This document shows, one piece after another, positions 12,962-23,533 of a stretch of DNA of 64,000 nt (positions are counted from its first letter, which is position 1; the number at the start of each line of letters is the position of its first letter). The notes beneath the pieces were generated by a model. It was not told the origin of the DNA. It was given only the letters and a program-made list of their open reading frames with translations, and made no database searches. The position numbers and the translations under genes are program-made. The DNA is from Russula earlei. Its lineage: Eukaryota > Basidiomycota > Agaricomycetes > Russulales > Russulaceae. The stretch is from the NCBI GenBank assembly GCA_025769875.1, contig JAGFNK010000206.1, positions 22,032 through 86,031 of the forward strand. The letters run 5' to 3'.

Positions 12962-14796
12962 ATGTAAGTCCCTTTTCACTAAATATTATGCCATTTGTTC
13001 CTCTGATCGTTGCGGCTGCCTGTAGGCCACTGCCCGACGAGCGACCACGTCAATCTGTTGCGAACCTCATCGGGCGCTTCGAGCAGCAACAGAAGCGTCA
13101 GCCTACCCTCTCAGGCCCACCATCGCGTGCCGCCAGTGCCACGTCCAATAACACTGGCGATCCCGCTAAAGAAGAGCAGCGCATCGCCCGCGAGTGGCCG
13201 CCTCCCATCAACGCAAACGGCAACGCAAGTGCAAGTGCAAGTGCCAGTACAAATGAAACTAGTCCCAGCAACCTCCCACCGCCAACATCGTCGTCGTCGT
13301 CGTCGTCTGCGCCATTACACAGCATACATGCCACCTCAGTACCGGCATCCACCGACGGTAAACTCCCTGAGGGAGTGCACACTTTAGAGTCTGCCGCCAT
13401 TCCCGGCGACAACGTTCCGTCGACGGTTGATGACGGCGAAGGAACCGCCGACGCGCATGACACGCCAGCCCAGGCGTCCCCAGTCCCAGCTCACGTCCTT
13501 CCTGCGCCGGCGAACAAACCCCGCACATTTGCTTCCACATCGCGCCCCTCAACCACGGCATCACCGAAACCTGCCAAAGCGCCATCGTCTCCCTCAAAAT
13601 CTACGTCTTCCCCCGGCGCAGGCGGGCGTTCATACACCGCAGCGGCAACCATCGCTGCCCGTGCCGCACACTCCAAAACGCCCACGCCGCGCACGCCTTC
13701 AAAGGGCACGGGCACTCGCAGCGCACCATCCACGCTCCCCCGCACCACTACCACCGTCAAGCCTCCCACGACATCTGCAGCCACCACACCTCGTCCAAAG
13801 ACACCCAGTTCACGTCCAAAGACGCCATCATCGAGGAACACAGCTGCAGTTGCATCTGTCGCTGCCGCCGCCGCCCAGGGTGCGCCATCTGTTCCCGTTC
13901 CTCGGCCTCCGATACCCAGGGCTGGCCTGTTCGCCCCGACTGCCGCGTCGCTGGCCAAGACGCGTAGCGCCCCACTACCCCCACCCCCTCCAAGCGTTCC
14001 GCGCAAAGTCGACCTATCGCGGTTGAGCAAGCCCACTGCTGCTTCGGCCAGTAAAGTCCGCACGATTGCCAACGCCGATACGCCTCCGCGGCCTTCACCG
14101 CCCGGACGTGGGACAACAGTCAAGCAAGGGACGGGCGTACCCTCGCGTGCTGCTGCTACTGCGCGCGGTGGAGCTCATACCCGGTCGGAGAAGGCCGCTG
14201 TTGTCACTGTGGCTAACCCTGCCGAAGCTGCGGTTGCTGGTGTGGAAGCGGACGCAGTAGGAGATGAAGAGGCTGATGGTGGCACTGAAGGAGACAACTC
14301 TACTGGACAGGAGCAGCCTGGATTTATTGTAGAGGAAGAACAGCCCTCACAGGGAATAGAGGATAGCCACGCCGAAAGTGTGGGACACGAAGAACGGGCT
14401 TATGACGAGCAGGGCCACGAAGATGCGACACCGGAAGGAGATGTTGCCGCGGCGGAATCGGATGTTGCCCCGGTGGCGAAGTCACCACAAAGTCTGACTG
14501 CGGAGGGCAATCCAGATTGGAGAGGAGACGTCCCATCGGAGCCATCCGCTCCTCCAGGTGAGGGAGACGCAGAACACTCTGTGTATGAGAAAGAAGCTGA
14601 AGCTGCATCGGAACACGACCCTGAGGCAGCGTCGAGAGCGACGGAACCCGAGGCAAGCTTGGACGAATTTAAATCGCAAAGCCCAGCCATTGGCGAAGAG
14701 CTAGAAGACGTGGTGAAAATGCTTCAAGGAGGGCCTTCCTTTACGTCCTCCACAACACATCTGGTCGTAGCTGGCGAAATTCCGGATGAAGATTGA
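12962..14796 (+). CDS. Pro/Ser/Thr/Ala-rich protein of unknown function
   Basis: A long open frame of about 590 residues. The best start is an ATG split by an intron: AT at 12962-12963, intron 12964-13025 (GTAAGT to CTGTAG), then G at 13026, giving MPLPDERPRQSVANLIGRF. Reading straight through from ATG 12988 is the alternative. The N-terminal QSVANLIGRFEQQQKR looks like a conserved short helix. The middle is low-complexity with repeated KTPTPRTP, RPKTPSSRPKTPSSR and Pro-rich PPPPPSVPRK, suggesting a disordered cytoskeletal or scaffold protein with many possible phosphosites. The C-terminal third is acidic (Glu/Asp/Ala-rich). It has no membrane segment and no enzyme motif. I do not recognise a named family. 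Confidence 0.7.
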
Positions 14797-15325
14797 GAAG
14801 GTCGATTTACCAACAGTTGGTCGGACAGGCTCGTCTTCTCTCCTCCTCTGCTCGGCCAAATTTTGGGCTATACTGTGTGTGATTCGTTGGCCGTTCTTAT
14901 ATGATATGACGATGCCCGGAATGATCGCTCGTTCAGTTTTCGTCTACAGTATGATACGATACTTACCCCCTCATTTCCGTACGCTATCTGATATCCCCAT
15001 CTATAAACACCGGTCTTCGGGCGCGTTTCGCTCTTCACGACGACTGTAATAGTAGGCGGGGTCAGGCTGGCTTGAAAATGGAGGTTTATCTGCGAAGAGA
15101 TAAAAACGCTGTGCGATTTGGCACTTTGTCGTATGCACGCAGGCGAGGCGAGCGTCCTGGCATCTCGCTTGCTGTCACTTTCACACTGCCACTGCCACAC
15201 GTCGGGGGAATCAACACCGACACCGCTGATTCGCCTCGAGCGCTGGCCTTATTTTTCTCTTTCTCTCGTTCTGCCATACCTTCTTCCCCCCTCTCCCTCT
15301 CCCTCTCCCTCTTTATCAACCAGAG

Positions 15326-16623
15326 ATGCAGGCGGGAGTGAGCACGCGGCCTTTTGGTTTATTGGCCACCCTCGTCTGTTTCCTCATTTTTGTCCTCGTG
15401 CCTCGCGGCAATCTTGCGCTTGCAAACGATTCCCCAGTGCTGAACGTCTTGCTTCCCCGCCAAGGGGCATCGTCTTCTCCATTGATCAGCTTGCCAACAC
15501 AGTTAACGGCAACCTCGGCAGCTCCAGTCGTCGACGTCGCAGGCGCAGGCACAGTCCACAAGTGCCACGCCTGCGTCGTCAACCCCGCAGGCACAGCCGA
15601 CCTCCACATCAGGCGCAGCAGCAAGTCACCTCGCAGCAACAAACTACACAAGCAGCAGCGCCGACCCCCACCACCCCCAACCCCAACCCCACCACGACCA
15701 CCACTCCCCCCAATGCACCAGCCAGCTCTGCAGGGCCCTCGTCGACCATCACCTCTGCCCTTGTCACGACGAATCAAGTCGGCCAGGTCATCACCAGCAT
15801 AATCATTGTCTCCGACCGGCAGAGCAACTCGGCCGCTCCCTCGCAGACCTCGGCCAGCAGCTCGAGCTCGCCCAGTGGCAGCTCTAGCGTCTCAAGCTCG
15901 ACCATCATCGGACTTTCCGTCGCCGCCGGCGTTGCTGTGCTTGGCATAATCGGCTTCTTCGTGTGGAAGTTCACACGGAAGCGGATGGGCGGCTATGACG
16001 ATAGTACGTGACGTGAACCGTCCATGCTTCCCTCCGTTACCATCCCACGCATCGATGCTGATGATCCCTCGACCCCCCCCCCCCCCGTCAAACCACAGAC
16101 GAGGAGATCAAGTGGCCGGAGCTCAACGCACACGATACCGCCGTCCCCCTGCCAACGAACCGCACGGGCGGCTCGGGCTTCGATACCGCTGCGGATGGGC
16201 CGAAATTCGATCGGGTACGCGCCCTCCGCGGCCAACTCGACGACCGAGCTCCAGGGCGACCGGTACGCGGATCCGTACGCCGTCCCGGCGCTGCCACACC
16301 TCGACCCCAATCAGCCGTTCCGGGACGACCCGAACGGAGCGCTCTACGACCCGTACCGCGGGCCCGTCCCCCAGACGTTCGACCAGGCCGTCACGGGCGA
16401 GGCGATCCCGATGACGCAGCTCGCCGGCCGTCGCTCGCCCGGTCCGGGTTTGGCGTACGGCGGCGACCTCGGCGGGCGTGCGTCACCTGGCCCGCAGCAG
16501 GGAGCCTACGGCCCCGACTTTGGCGGGCGCGCGTCTCCCGGCCTGAGGGCCCCGCCATATACGAGCGGGAGGGTGTCGCCAGGACCGCAGGCGGGGTATG
16601 GTAATGTTTACGGCCCGCGTTAA
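15326..16623 (+). CDS. Single-pass Ser/Thr-rich cell-surface protein
   Basis: ATG 15326 opens a signal peptide (LLATLVCFLIFVLV, then a small-residue region). A Ser/Thr/Pro/Gln-rich stalk follows, then one membrane helix (IGLSVAAGVAVLGIIGFFVW, about 15907-15966) with a basic stop-transfer KFTRKR. After an intron (about 16009-16098) the cytosolic tail begins EEIKWPELN and continues with DPYAVPALPHLDPNQPFRDD and repeated RxSPGP units near the end. The layout fits fungal cell-wall stress sensors or mucin-like surface proteins (WSC/Mid2-like), inferred from architecture only. Frames change twice inside the stalk (about 15500-15650) and once near 16218, where one extra G splits FDR from YAPSAANS. 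These are single-base errors, real breaks, or introns I could not place. Confidence 0.7.
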
Positions 16624-18325
16624 CGACGATTTGATCCGATGAATTGAACACTCCCCCCCCCCCTGCCGACGATTATTATGTTAGTACAGCAAGTCACTTT
16701 TATTTTTGGCAGGCCTCAACCCCGAAATTATCTCCGTTCTCGTCCTTCTCTCCTAAATTTTTTCACTTGACCTGCCATGGGAACGCTTGCGCTCGAAGTG
16801 CATGCGAACTTTTGTTTCCAAGCTGCCGCGCCTAGACGGTTTTGCGTATCTATTCAGTTGTGGACTTTTTCTTTCTTTCACATTGCGCTCACACTGCCCT
16901 CGTCTCTTTCCCTTCTGCACCACGTTCCTAGAATTACCATATAATACATGCCAATGTACGAAGACAAAGACAAAGAGACGGCCGTCACACAAAGTTTAGT
17001 CTATATGACTGCCAAGAGATGATGCCAAGAGAAAGTCCCCTAAACGATCGGCCATTGCCGGCTGCCAGGTAAACACTCAGACTCAAGAAGTTGTTGACAC
17101 CGCGGAGGAGGTCAGTGAGCGAACATCGGAGGGGCCCAATCAATCGGAGTTTCTCCAGCGTAGCCTTCCCTCGCTTGCCGGCATGTCGAAGACCTGGTAG
17201 GCTCGCATTCGAGAACCTGCTGCCGATAGATTCCGGACCCTGCGACTGCGACCAACGGTATCAACCTGATCGGCGGCCGGCAGCCGAGTTGACATGGGCA
17301 GTTCAGAAAGAGAACAACTCCCAGGGGGCTGCTGCTGAGCCCACATGGATCCCACCCGGGTAAAACGCAGGGGGAGGGGGGGGGGGAGGGGCCCTCGGCG
17401 AACTCGTTTGAAACGTGCGGCGCTCATGGCCGCTGGCATGTTGCCGTCGTCTCGAACGAACGGCTCATTGTTTCCCGGATCAGTGACAAATCCCGAGGAC
17501 GGACGAAAGGACGACAGGAAGAAAATAAAAATAAATTAAAATTTGCGTTCGCCTCGCCCCTCGTCTTACGCTGACTGACAGTCCAGTCCTCCCGAATGTG
17601 TCTCAGTTTTTTTTTTTTGGGACGGTGAACATCGTGGTTTCTCGGCCAATCCTAACGCATGTCCCTCGAGACGCAGGGTCTGGTTCTGCAAGCGCGATGC
17701 GGGAGCGTGGACGAGGACGTGAGGAGCAAGGAACCGCGCGAGGCCCTCTACAGTCCACGAAAAACAAACTTCGAGTTGTTGCGATCACCACCGACAGAGT
17801 ACCTTTCAATTTGCACACATCGAGATGCACGACTCTGTCGTCCGGCACTCGGGGGGGGGGGGGGGGTCTTGGTCAGGAGGACGACCAATTTCTCGCGCCC
17901 AACCAGAATGTCTCCGGGGCTTTGCAAAAGTGTCTTGAGACTGCTGTGGTGAAGACTGCTTGGTAATTGAGATGCAAGAAGCCGAGACGCTTGCATATGC
18001 ACCTGAGATCAAGTTGTCGGGTCTGCATGTGTCAAAGATGGAATGGCAACCGTGAGGCAGATGACGGTGCTACTCAGCGGCTGCGACTGCAGGCGATGCC
18101 AGGTGGCGCGCGCGTGATTCAGTGGCCAGCCAGACAGCACCCCTTATACTAATAGTGTGCAACACTGCAAGTGCTAGGAAGCCTGCATACCGATGAGCCT
18201 TCAAAAGGGACAAGTGCTCGCAGAGGGGCAGAAAAGACTCTCCAAATTGAGCATTCAACGGCTTACCTCGGCTCACATACGGCTCAAGCTCGGCTCCAAG
18301 CGGTTTCAAGCCGAGCCGACAACTC
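16624..18325. other. Intergenic region, no gene seen
   Basis: About 1.7 kb. Contains G-runs near 17375 and 17852 and the 3' flank of the surface-protein gene. Small open frames on both strands show no motif. The last 200 bp should hold the promoter of the gene at 18326. Confidence 0.5.
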
Positions 18326-19234
18326 ATGGCCAACCTCATCCCAGTCCGTTCCGCCAAGTCCGGCAGTGAGTGGACGCTCAACGACCTGGAATCGTATCAC
18401 ATCAGCCTCAGTCAGGTGGAACCCCTTCCGTTCTTTGGTTTACAGGTAGGGTGGAGAGGAGGACAGATCCGTCTCTTAGAAAGTCACCGACGACCTTTCG
18501 TGTCACAGGAGTTGCCACAACCCTCTGTCGATCAGGAGCTGCTCACTATCGCCGACGCTGCCCCCATGCGAAATGATCGCCACGCAGAGCTGATCACCTT
18601 ACTGGACCTTGCCATGATGCCCCAAAAGGGTGACGAACCGCCGTGGATGATTTTGTCGTCGAACTCTTCAGGTCTCTGGGCTATGTTCATCGAGAACGAG
18701 TGGCCCGCACGCGGGCTGACCTCCAGCTCTTTATCTGTGGCGAATCCAGGCGCGCAAAGGACCGATGTCTGTATCGTCGATCGCTCTCGGAACGATGTTC
18801 TTCTTGTCGTCCAGGAAGACAGGCGGTTAGAGAACCGGGAGCCCGTCAATGCGCGAGCCCAGCTGGTGGCAGAGGCAGTCGCGGCCTTCAACGAGAATAA
18901 CATCCAAAGGGACGCCGTTGGACTTCCTCCTTTCGTGGAAAAGGCGAGGGATTTCGTGATCGTTGACTCTGTTCTGAGAGCTTGTTCCTCTCAGGTCATT
19001 CCTGGTATCGTCATGGTCGGCACGTCGCCCTCGTTCTTCAAAATCCCCGTGACCCAATCTCTCTCAACTCACATTCGCCATGGGACCTATCCTCCAGAGG
19101 TCACCTGCGTGACCTATTGCTATCCGCCTGTTCCTCGTCCTGCCCGTCGGCTTAGTGAAGGGATGAAGCCTCTGGACAACAGGCGTGAGATTCTGAAGTG
19201 TTATGAAGCTTTCAAGGCGATTGTAGGTATATGA
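18326..19234 (+). CDS. Fungal protein of unknown function with PD-(D/E)XK-like motifs
   Basis: Starts at ATG 18326. Intron 1 is 18446-18508 (GTAGGG to TCACAG). A second intron removes DFVIVDSVLRACSS; it runs to 18994 and starts either with GC at 18944 or GT at 18935. The core reads TDVCIVDRSRNDVLLVVQED, then NARAQLVAEAVAAFNEN and PGIVMVGTSPSFFKIPVTQ. An Asp, a hydrophobic strand, QED(R/K) and a helix with AQL match the order of the PD-(D/E)XK nuclease fold; this is my inference. Between about 18646 and 18757 the conserved reading is in another frame (DDFVVELFRSLGYVHRERVA), so a one-base loss and a one-base gain bracket a misread stretch of some 37 residues. Similar proteins occur in many copies in agaricomycetes as far as I recall. 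Confidence 0.6.
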   Translation: MANLIPVRSAKSGSEWTLNDLESYHISLSQVEPLPFFGLQVGWRGGQIRLLESHRRPFVSQELPQPSVDQELLTIADAAPMRNDRHAELITLLDLAMMPQKGDEPPWMILSSNSSGLWAMFIENEWPARGLTSSSLSVANPGAQRTDVCIVDRSRNDVLLVVQEDRRLENREPVNARAQLVAEAVAAFNENNIQRDAVGLPPFVEKARDFVIVDSVLRACSSQVIPGIVMVGTSPSFFKIPVTQSLSTHIRHGTYPPEVTCVTYCYPPVPRPARRLSEGMKPLDNRREILKCYEAFKAIVGI

Positions 19235-19299
19235 TTCGTATCTGTATGTCCTGATAAATACATGACCCGAGTATGTGCTTTTGTCCACGGGATGCGGAC

Positions 19300-19985
19300 T
19301 TGCCAAATGGTCCCAGGCTTACAACTACGACGAGGCACCAAACTACCTGGCGGGATGCCACACCATTCCAAGCACTCGTTGGTAACCTAATCTATGTGTG
19401 GCCAACGCCACACGTTCCGACGTTGCATACGCTGTCGGTAAACTAGCGTCATTCATGCACCATATCACACTCAGGAACACTGGTCGGCGGCCATAACGAG
19501 TCTTGTGCGCCATCTTAAGGGCACTCGCACGATGTCACTCACACTGTGTGGCACAGAACTGACAGGATGTTCCGACTTTGATTTCGAAAGCTGTATCGAC
19601 AACGAGTCGCTCCGCTGCAGGATACCGTTTCAACTTGGGACCTGGAGCGATATCTCGAAAGCAACGCGCGGTAGCTGACAGCTCCTGCTACGGCGGAATC
19701 CATCGCACACTCCAACAACCCCGCCCAATATTCACAAACCCAATTCACACGGACAGATCCGAGGACGATCTACTGCCGACGACGACGCGGCTCCAAGCTT
19801 CAAGGACCAAGTATGGCACTCACACGCAAAGCACATAAGAACAAAGTTTCACTACTACGTCCCAGACCAAGTTCTGAATGGGGACGTCCTAGTCACAAGA
19901 GTCCACACGAAGGCCAACATATCGACGAAGCCATGGACTAGAACCGACGTTGATCGACTACGCCACCTCCTCGGACTCCGCACCA
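19300..19985 (+). pseudogene. Decayed Ty1/copia RNase H region
   Basis: Translation across frames gives LVGNLIYV-like sequence with ANATRSDVAYAVGKLASFMH, typical of the end of copia reverse transcriptase, then FESCIDN, and finally GDVLVTRVHTKANIS followed by DRLRHLLGLR, the end of copia RNase H. Many stops and frame changes separate the pieces, so it is long dead. No LTR was found next to it. It is plus-strand and unrelated in position to the copia element at 43.7 kb. Confidence 0.7.
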
Positions 19986-20377
19986 TCGTTTCCCGCTCGA
20001 ATTGAGGAGTATTACATCTCGGGCATTGAGGACTATTGGAATCCAACGCCTCCGTTTGCCAGTCCACTTTGCACTCTATAGCAGAATCTCCGCCGATTAG
20101 GGTAAAAGGATCTGAGGGTCTCACAAGAATCGACACCTGGCGCCTTATGTTATATGCTTTCTAAGTGTCATATGACTTATCCCTCCAAATACCCTTGACG
20201 CGACAATGCAAGCAGGTTGGGTTGAGAGCAGACTGCTATTGCAAAACTTGTGATAACTTAACTATGGAAACAGAAATTAAGAGGAGGTGGATGCCGGCCC
20301 AAGGAACGAAAGATACGAGCCAATAGAAGATCCACAGCATTCTCCATTTCTGCCAAAGAAGTGGCTAGTGACCGAAG

Positions 20378-23300
20378 TCAATCCTCCGCGATCTCCAAGA
20401 GTCGCAACACGAGGTTCGTCACCATTGCACCGAGCTAGAACAGCACAAAGTATGGTTGGGCCGTATTTGTCGTAGTACAAACCCTCCGCACGGCGTCTGC
20501 GCAATCGCAGCGCACGGTACACAAAAATACCGGCCGAATAAAGAATTGAGAGCAGCGCGGCGAATGTGAACAGAGCTGCACAGAGGAGTCCACCCTTGTC
20601 ATCTGGCGGAATGAAATTCAGCAGCGTGGTCGCAATTGTTCCGATGTAAATGGCAAAGTGCAACCAACTCTGTGAGACGTTAGGAGGAGAAAAAAAAGAT
20701 CAGAGTGAAAGAGGAAGGAGCAGGAGGTGGACACGCACGAGGAAGGTCCGCTCGGTGGCAAAGTACACCTTTGGTTCAATACGCACCGGTACGGCGATGC
20801 GCTTGCCCGACGGTGCGCGCCACTCACGCGTCAGTATTCGGTCATTTCCAATCTCGTTGGGGCTCGTTTGCGCTTCGTTCGCCTCGCTCTCTTCGTGGGC
20901 TCGTTTGACGGCGCGTAGTCGATCCTTGAACCTCTCGTCGAACGCAGATGATGGCACAAGGGGGTCGATTGACAGTGTTCGCAACCTTTGTAACGGTCGC
21001 GGAGCAGGTGTAGTTGGGGGCGCAGGCAATATTGGCAGGCACTCGCTGCTAAGGGCACGTGAGGGCCCTGGCTGTTGCGCACGTTCCTTTAGGTGCTTTT
21101 CACGGTCTGCGATTGCGTCGGCCGCTTGCGCATTCGCAAGCCCTACGCGTGCGCCTTCATCACGTGCAGGCGCTATGTCCATGTGTTCATCTCCTTCACC
21201 TTCGGATAATGGCTCGGCATAAGTCGCGTGCTCTGCGTCGCCCCCTTCAGGAGTATGTGCACCAGAGCTCCGTCGTTCAGAAGGTGAGCGTTGAGGAAGG
21301 GGTCGTGAAAACGACTTGAAGCCTGTATCAGGCTTAGTTATGTCGACGTCCACTAGGGGCAAAGTCAGCAGAGCTACGAAAAGGCAGACTCAGGACCAAC
21401 TTTGCGGGAGCCAGAATGGTACGAGATGCACACGATGTGGGAGGAGAGTTGCACAACCATGAATAAATTTGCTGAACTTGGGCACAGCCTCAACCAGATG
21501 GGAGTTGACAAGCTCAGTGACCCACTGCGGAGGCTCCTGGCCGTATTGTGTTTGAAGCTTTACTTCGAGCACACCATACCTATGACCGACGTTAATTCGG
21601 TGTGCGGACTAGGAATCACAGGGTACGTGCTTGAAAAGCTCACGGTCTTCAGGTGAGAGCTGGTCGAACGGCCAATCAATGCCTATATCTGTGCGGCGCC
21701 AATTGTCGCCCGCTCTCGGTCGTCCGTCCCAGTTATCCTCACGGACCATTGTGAGTTCAGTGTCAAGTGAGATGCGTACACGAGCATCGCCAGGAAGCTG
21801 GAACGCAGTGCGATTATAAAATGTTCGCATGACTACCTCGGCTGAAATTAAAAGGCCGGCAGGAGTCTGGATGTGGGATACACGCACCGGGCTGTAGCCT
21901 GCGCGTAAGCACAGCGTACTGTACCTCATTTGCAAGTTGGAGCATACTCTCTACCTCCGCTTCGGTCTTCCTACCCTTCTCTACGAGTGCTGCGAACTCT
22001 TCGTCCATGGTGTATTCACCGCGGAGGAACGCGTTCACCTTCTCTTCTTTGATCGGGAAGCGGGCCTTGACCGACTTCTCGCCAGTCCAGTCCTCGCGAT
22101 GGGTCTTACGCTCGACAAAGATATGGGGAATATTGGCATCTCCATACCAACGAAGACGGATGGCTTGGGCTCCTTCTGTCTTCTCGAGGCGGCCCAGATA
22201 GAGCTCGAGGTCTTCGTTGTCAAAATAGATGGATGTGATGGCCGAATCTTTAGGTTCGAACTCCTTATGCGGATTAAACACTGTAACATTGTCAACGTCG
22301 TGCCGATCCTTGAAGTAAAACGTAGATAACAACCAAGAACAGGGAGGTGTCGCATAATCGCGAGTTTGAGTGGAACGAGATTATCGGGGTGTACCCAGTA
22401 CTTTGTTGTCTGTCGTACGAAAGCACTCTGGGAACCACCGGCAGAGGAGTCACCCTGTACGGGATGGCCACGCGTGCGAACAAGGTCATATAAACGGGAA
22501 AGTTTGACGATGATGGCATCCCAGTTGTACTTGTAAAAAGGGCGCTTCTCGAGGTAGTTCTGAATGAAGGTCTGGGTAAGGGGAGTCGGGGTTTGCTTCT
22601 GCAGGAAGTATGGACCAGGTCAATGAGTAGAACGAATGCGAACGGAGCGCGGCCACGTACGTCGTGTTTCTGACAGAAGGTGAGGGTAATGAACAAGGGG
22701 ACTGATTATGGAAACGCGCACCTTGAGGATTTTCATGAAGCCGGTAATGTTAAGCTTGGTGTATAAGGCAAGGTCATGTACGTCCGCGACGAGGGTGGCC
22801 ACCTCTTCTTCGAGGAAGCGAAACTGTTCCTCAAGGGCGTCTAGACTCTGGGTGGAGTCATCATCCGTGGCGAGGGTATCACCCTCGTCGTCGGTGTCGT
22901 CATCGTCGGAACCGCCATCTTGGGCAAGCGAGTCGCGTTTCCGGCTTGCCTCCGGATCTTCACCATCTGGTGCAGAGGGCTCCGGGGCGCGGCGTTGGGT
23001 GGGTGAGGGAGTTGCAGTAAACTCTTCGGAAACCAGCTTTTTGACCTTCTTTCCGGCAATCTTTATGCGATTGGAGAGCTCAGCTGTCTGAGTGGGGCGC
23101 GAGAGGTCGGCAAGGGAGAGGAGACGGAAGGAGGTAAGGACACAGACCTTGGCCTTTTGAAAGTCATGAATTTTGTCGAGCTCTCCTTCGAGCATGTTGG
23201 TGAATTCTTGTTCGTCGACGGCATTCCAGTTATGGGAGGTGGTGCGAGCCTGGAAGGGCACACCGTGAGCGTGAACGGGAACGGGGACAAGAGGGATGAC

Positions 23301-23445
23301 CTTGAGTTCACGCTTGAGAAGGTTGTAGTCGATGTAGAAGGGACGCCATTCGCTGTAAAGGTCGTTCTTTGAAAGAGGATGAAGAAGGGAGAGGAGGGAA
23401 AACGGAGGAGGGAAAACTTACGGATATTTTCCTTCCAAACTTCAT
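20378..23445 (-). CDS. VTC4: Vacuolar transporter chaperone, polyphosphate polymerase subunit
   Basis: Makes polyphosphate from ATP at the vacuole membrane and pushes it into the lumen. Exons: 23445-23422, 23366-23301, 23249-23148, 23087-22722, 22669-22661 (9 nt), 22598-22334, 22280-21888, 21841 to about 21627, about 21579-21401, 21352-20739 and 20669 to the end. The SPX domain starts [15 protein letters not shown] and has [12 protein letters not shown] and KILKKHDK, which senses inositol pyrophosphates. The tunnel domain shows [36 protein letters not shown] and [16 protein letters not shown] disordered linker leads to three membrane helices ([16 protein letters not shown] onward). Two flaws: exon 8/9 joins one base out of frame, and at 20435-20438 an extra base breaks LCAVL from [18 protein letters not shown], whose stop is at 20378; without that correction the frame runs to 20277. 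Confidence 0.88.
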
Positions 23446-23533
23446 GGCGGGGAGAAGACAAGGGAGGGAGTGGTAAAACCCTGGGCAAACTCATATCATA
23501 TTGGAACGAACGTGTGTGTTCCCTCGCTCCTCC
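23446..23533. promoter_or_regulatory. 88 bp divergent promoter, VTC4 / GTR2
   Basis: The VTC4 start codon (23445, minus) and the GTR2 start codon (23534, plus) are separated by 88 bp. No TATA box is evident. Both 5' leaders and core promoters must fit here or overlap coding sequence. Confidence 0.6.

Noticed and set aside
13491..14123. 210-codon minus-strand frame
   Set aside because: Shadow of the low-complexity plus-strand protein at 12962-14796; Gly/Val/Ala-rich as expected for the complement of Pro/Thr/Ala codons.
3073..21579. Programmed +1 frameshifting across host genes
   Set aside because: The sites share no common heptamer or stop-codon context, and four other genes have none. Sequence error or allelic damage explains the data better; kept only as a checkable finding.
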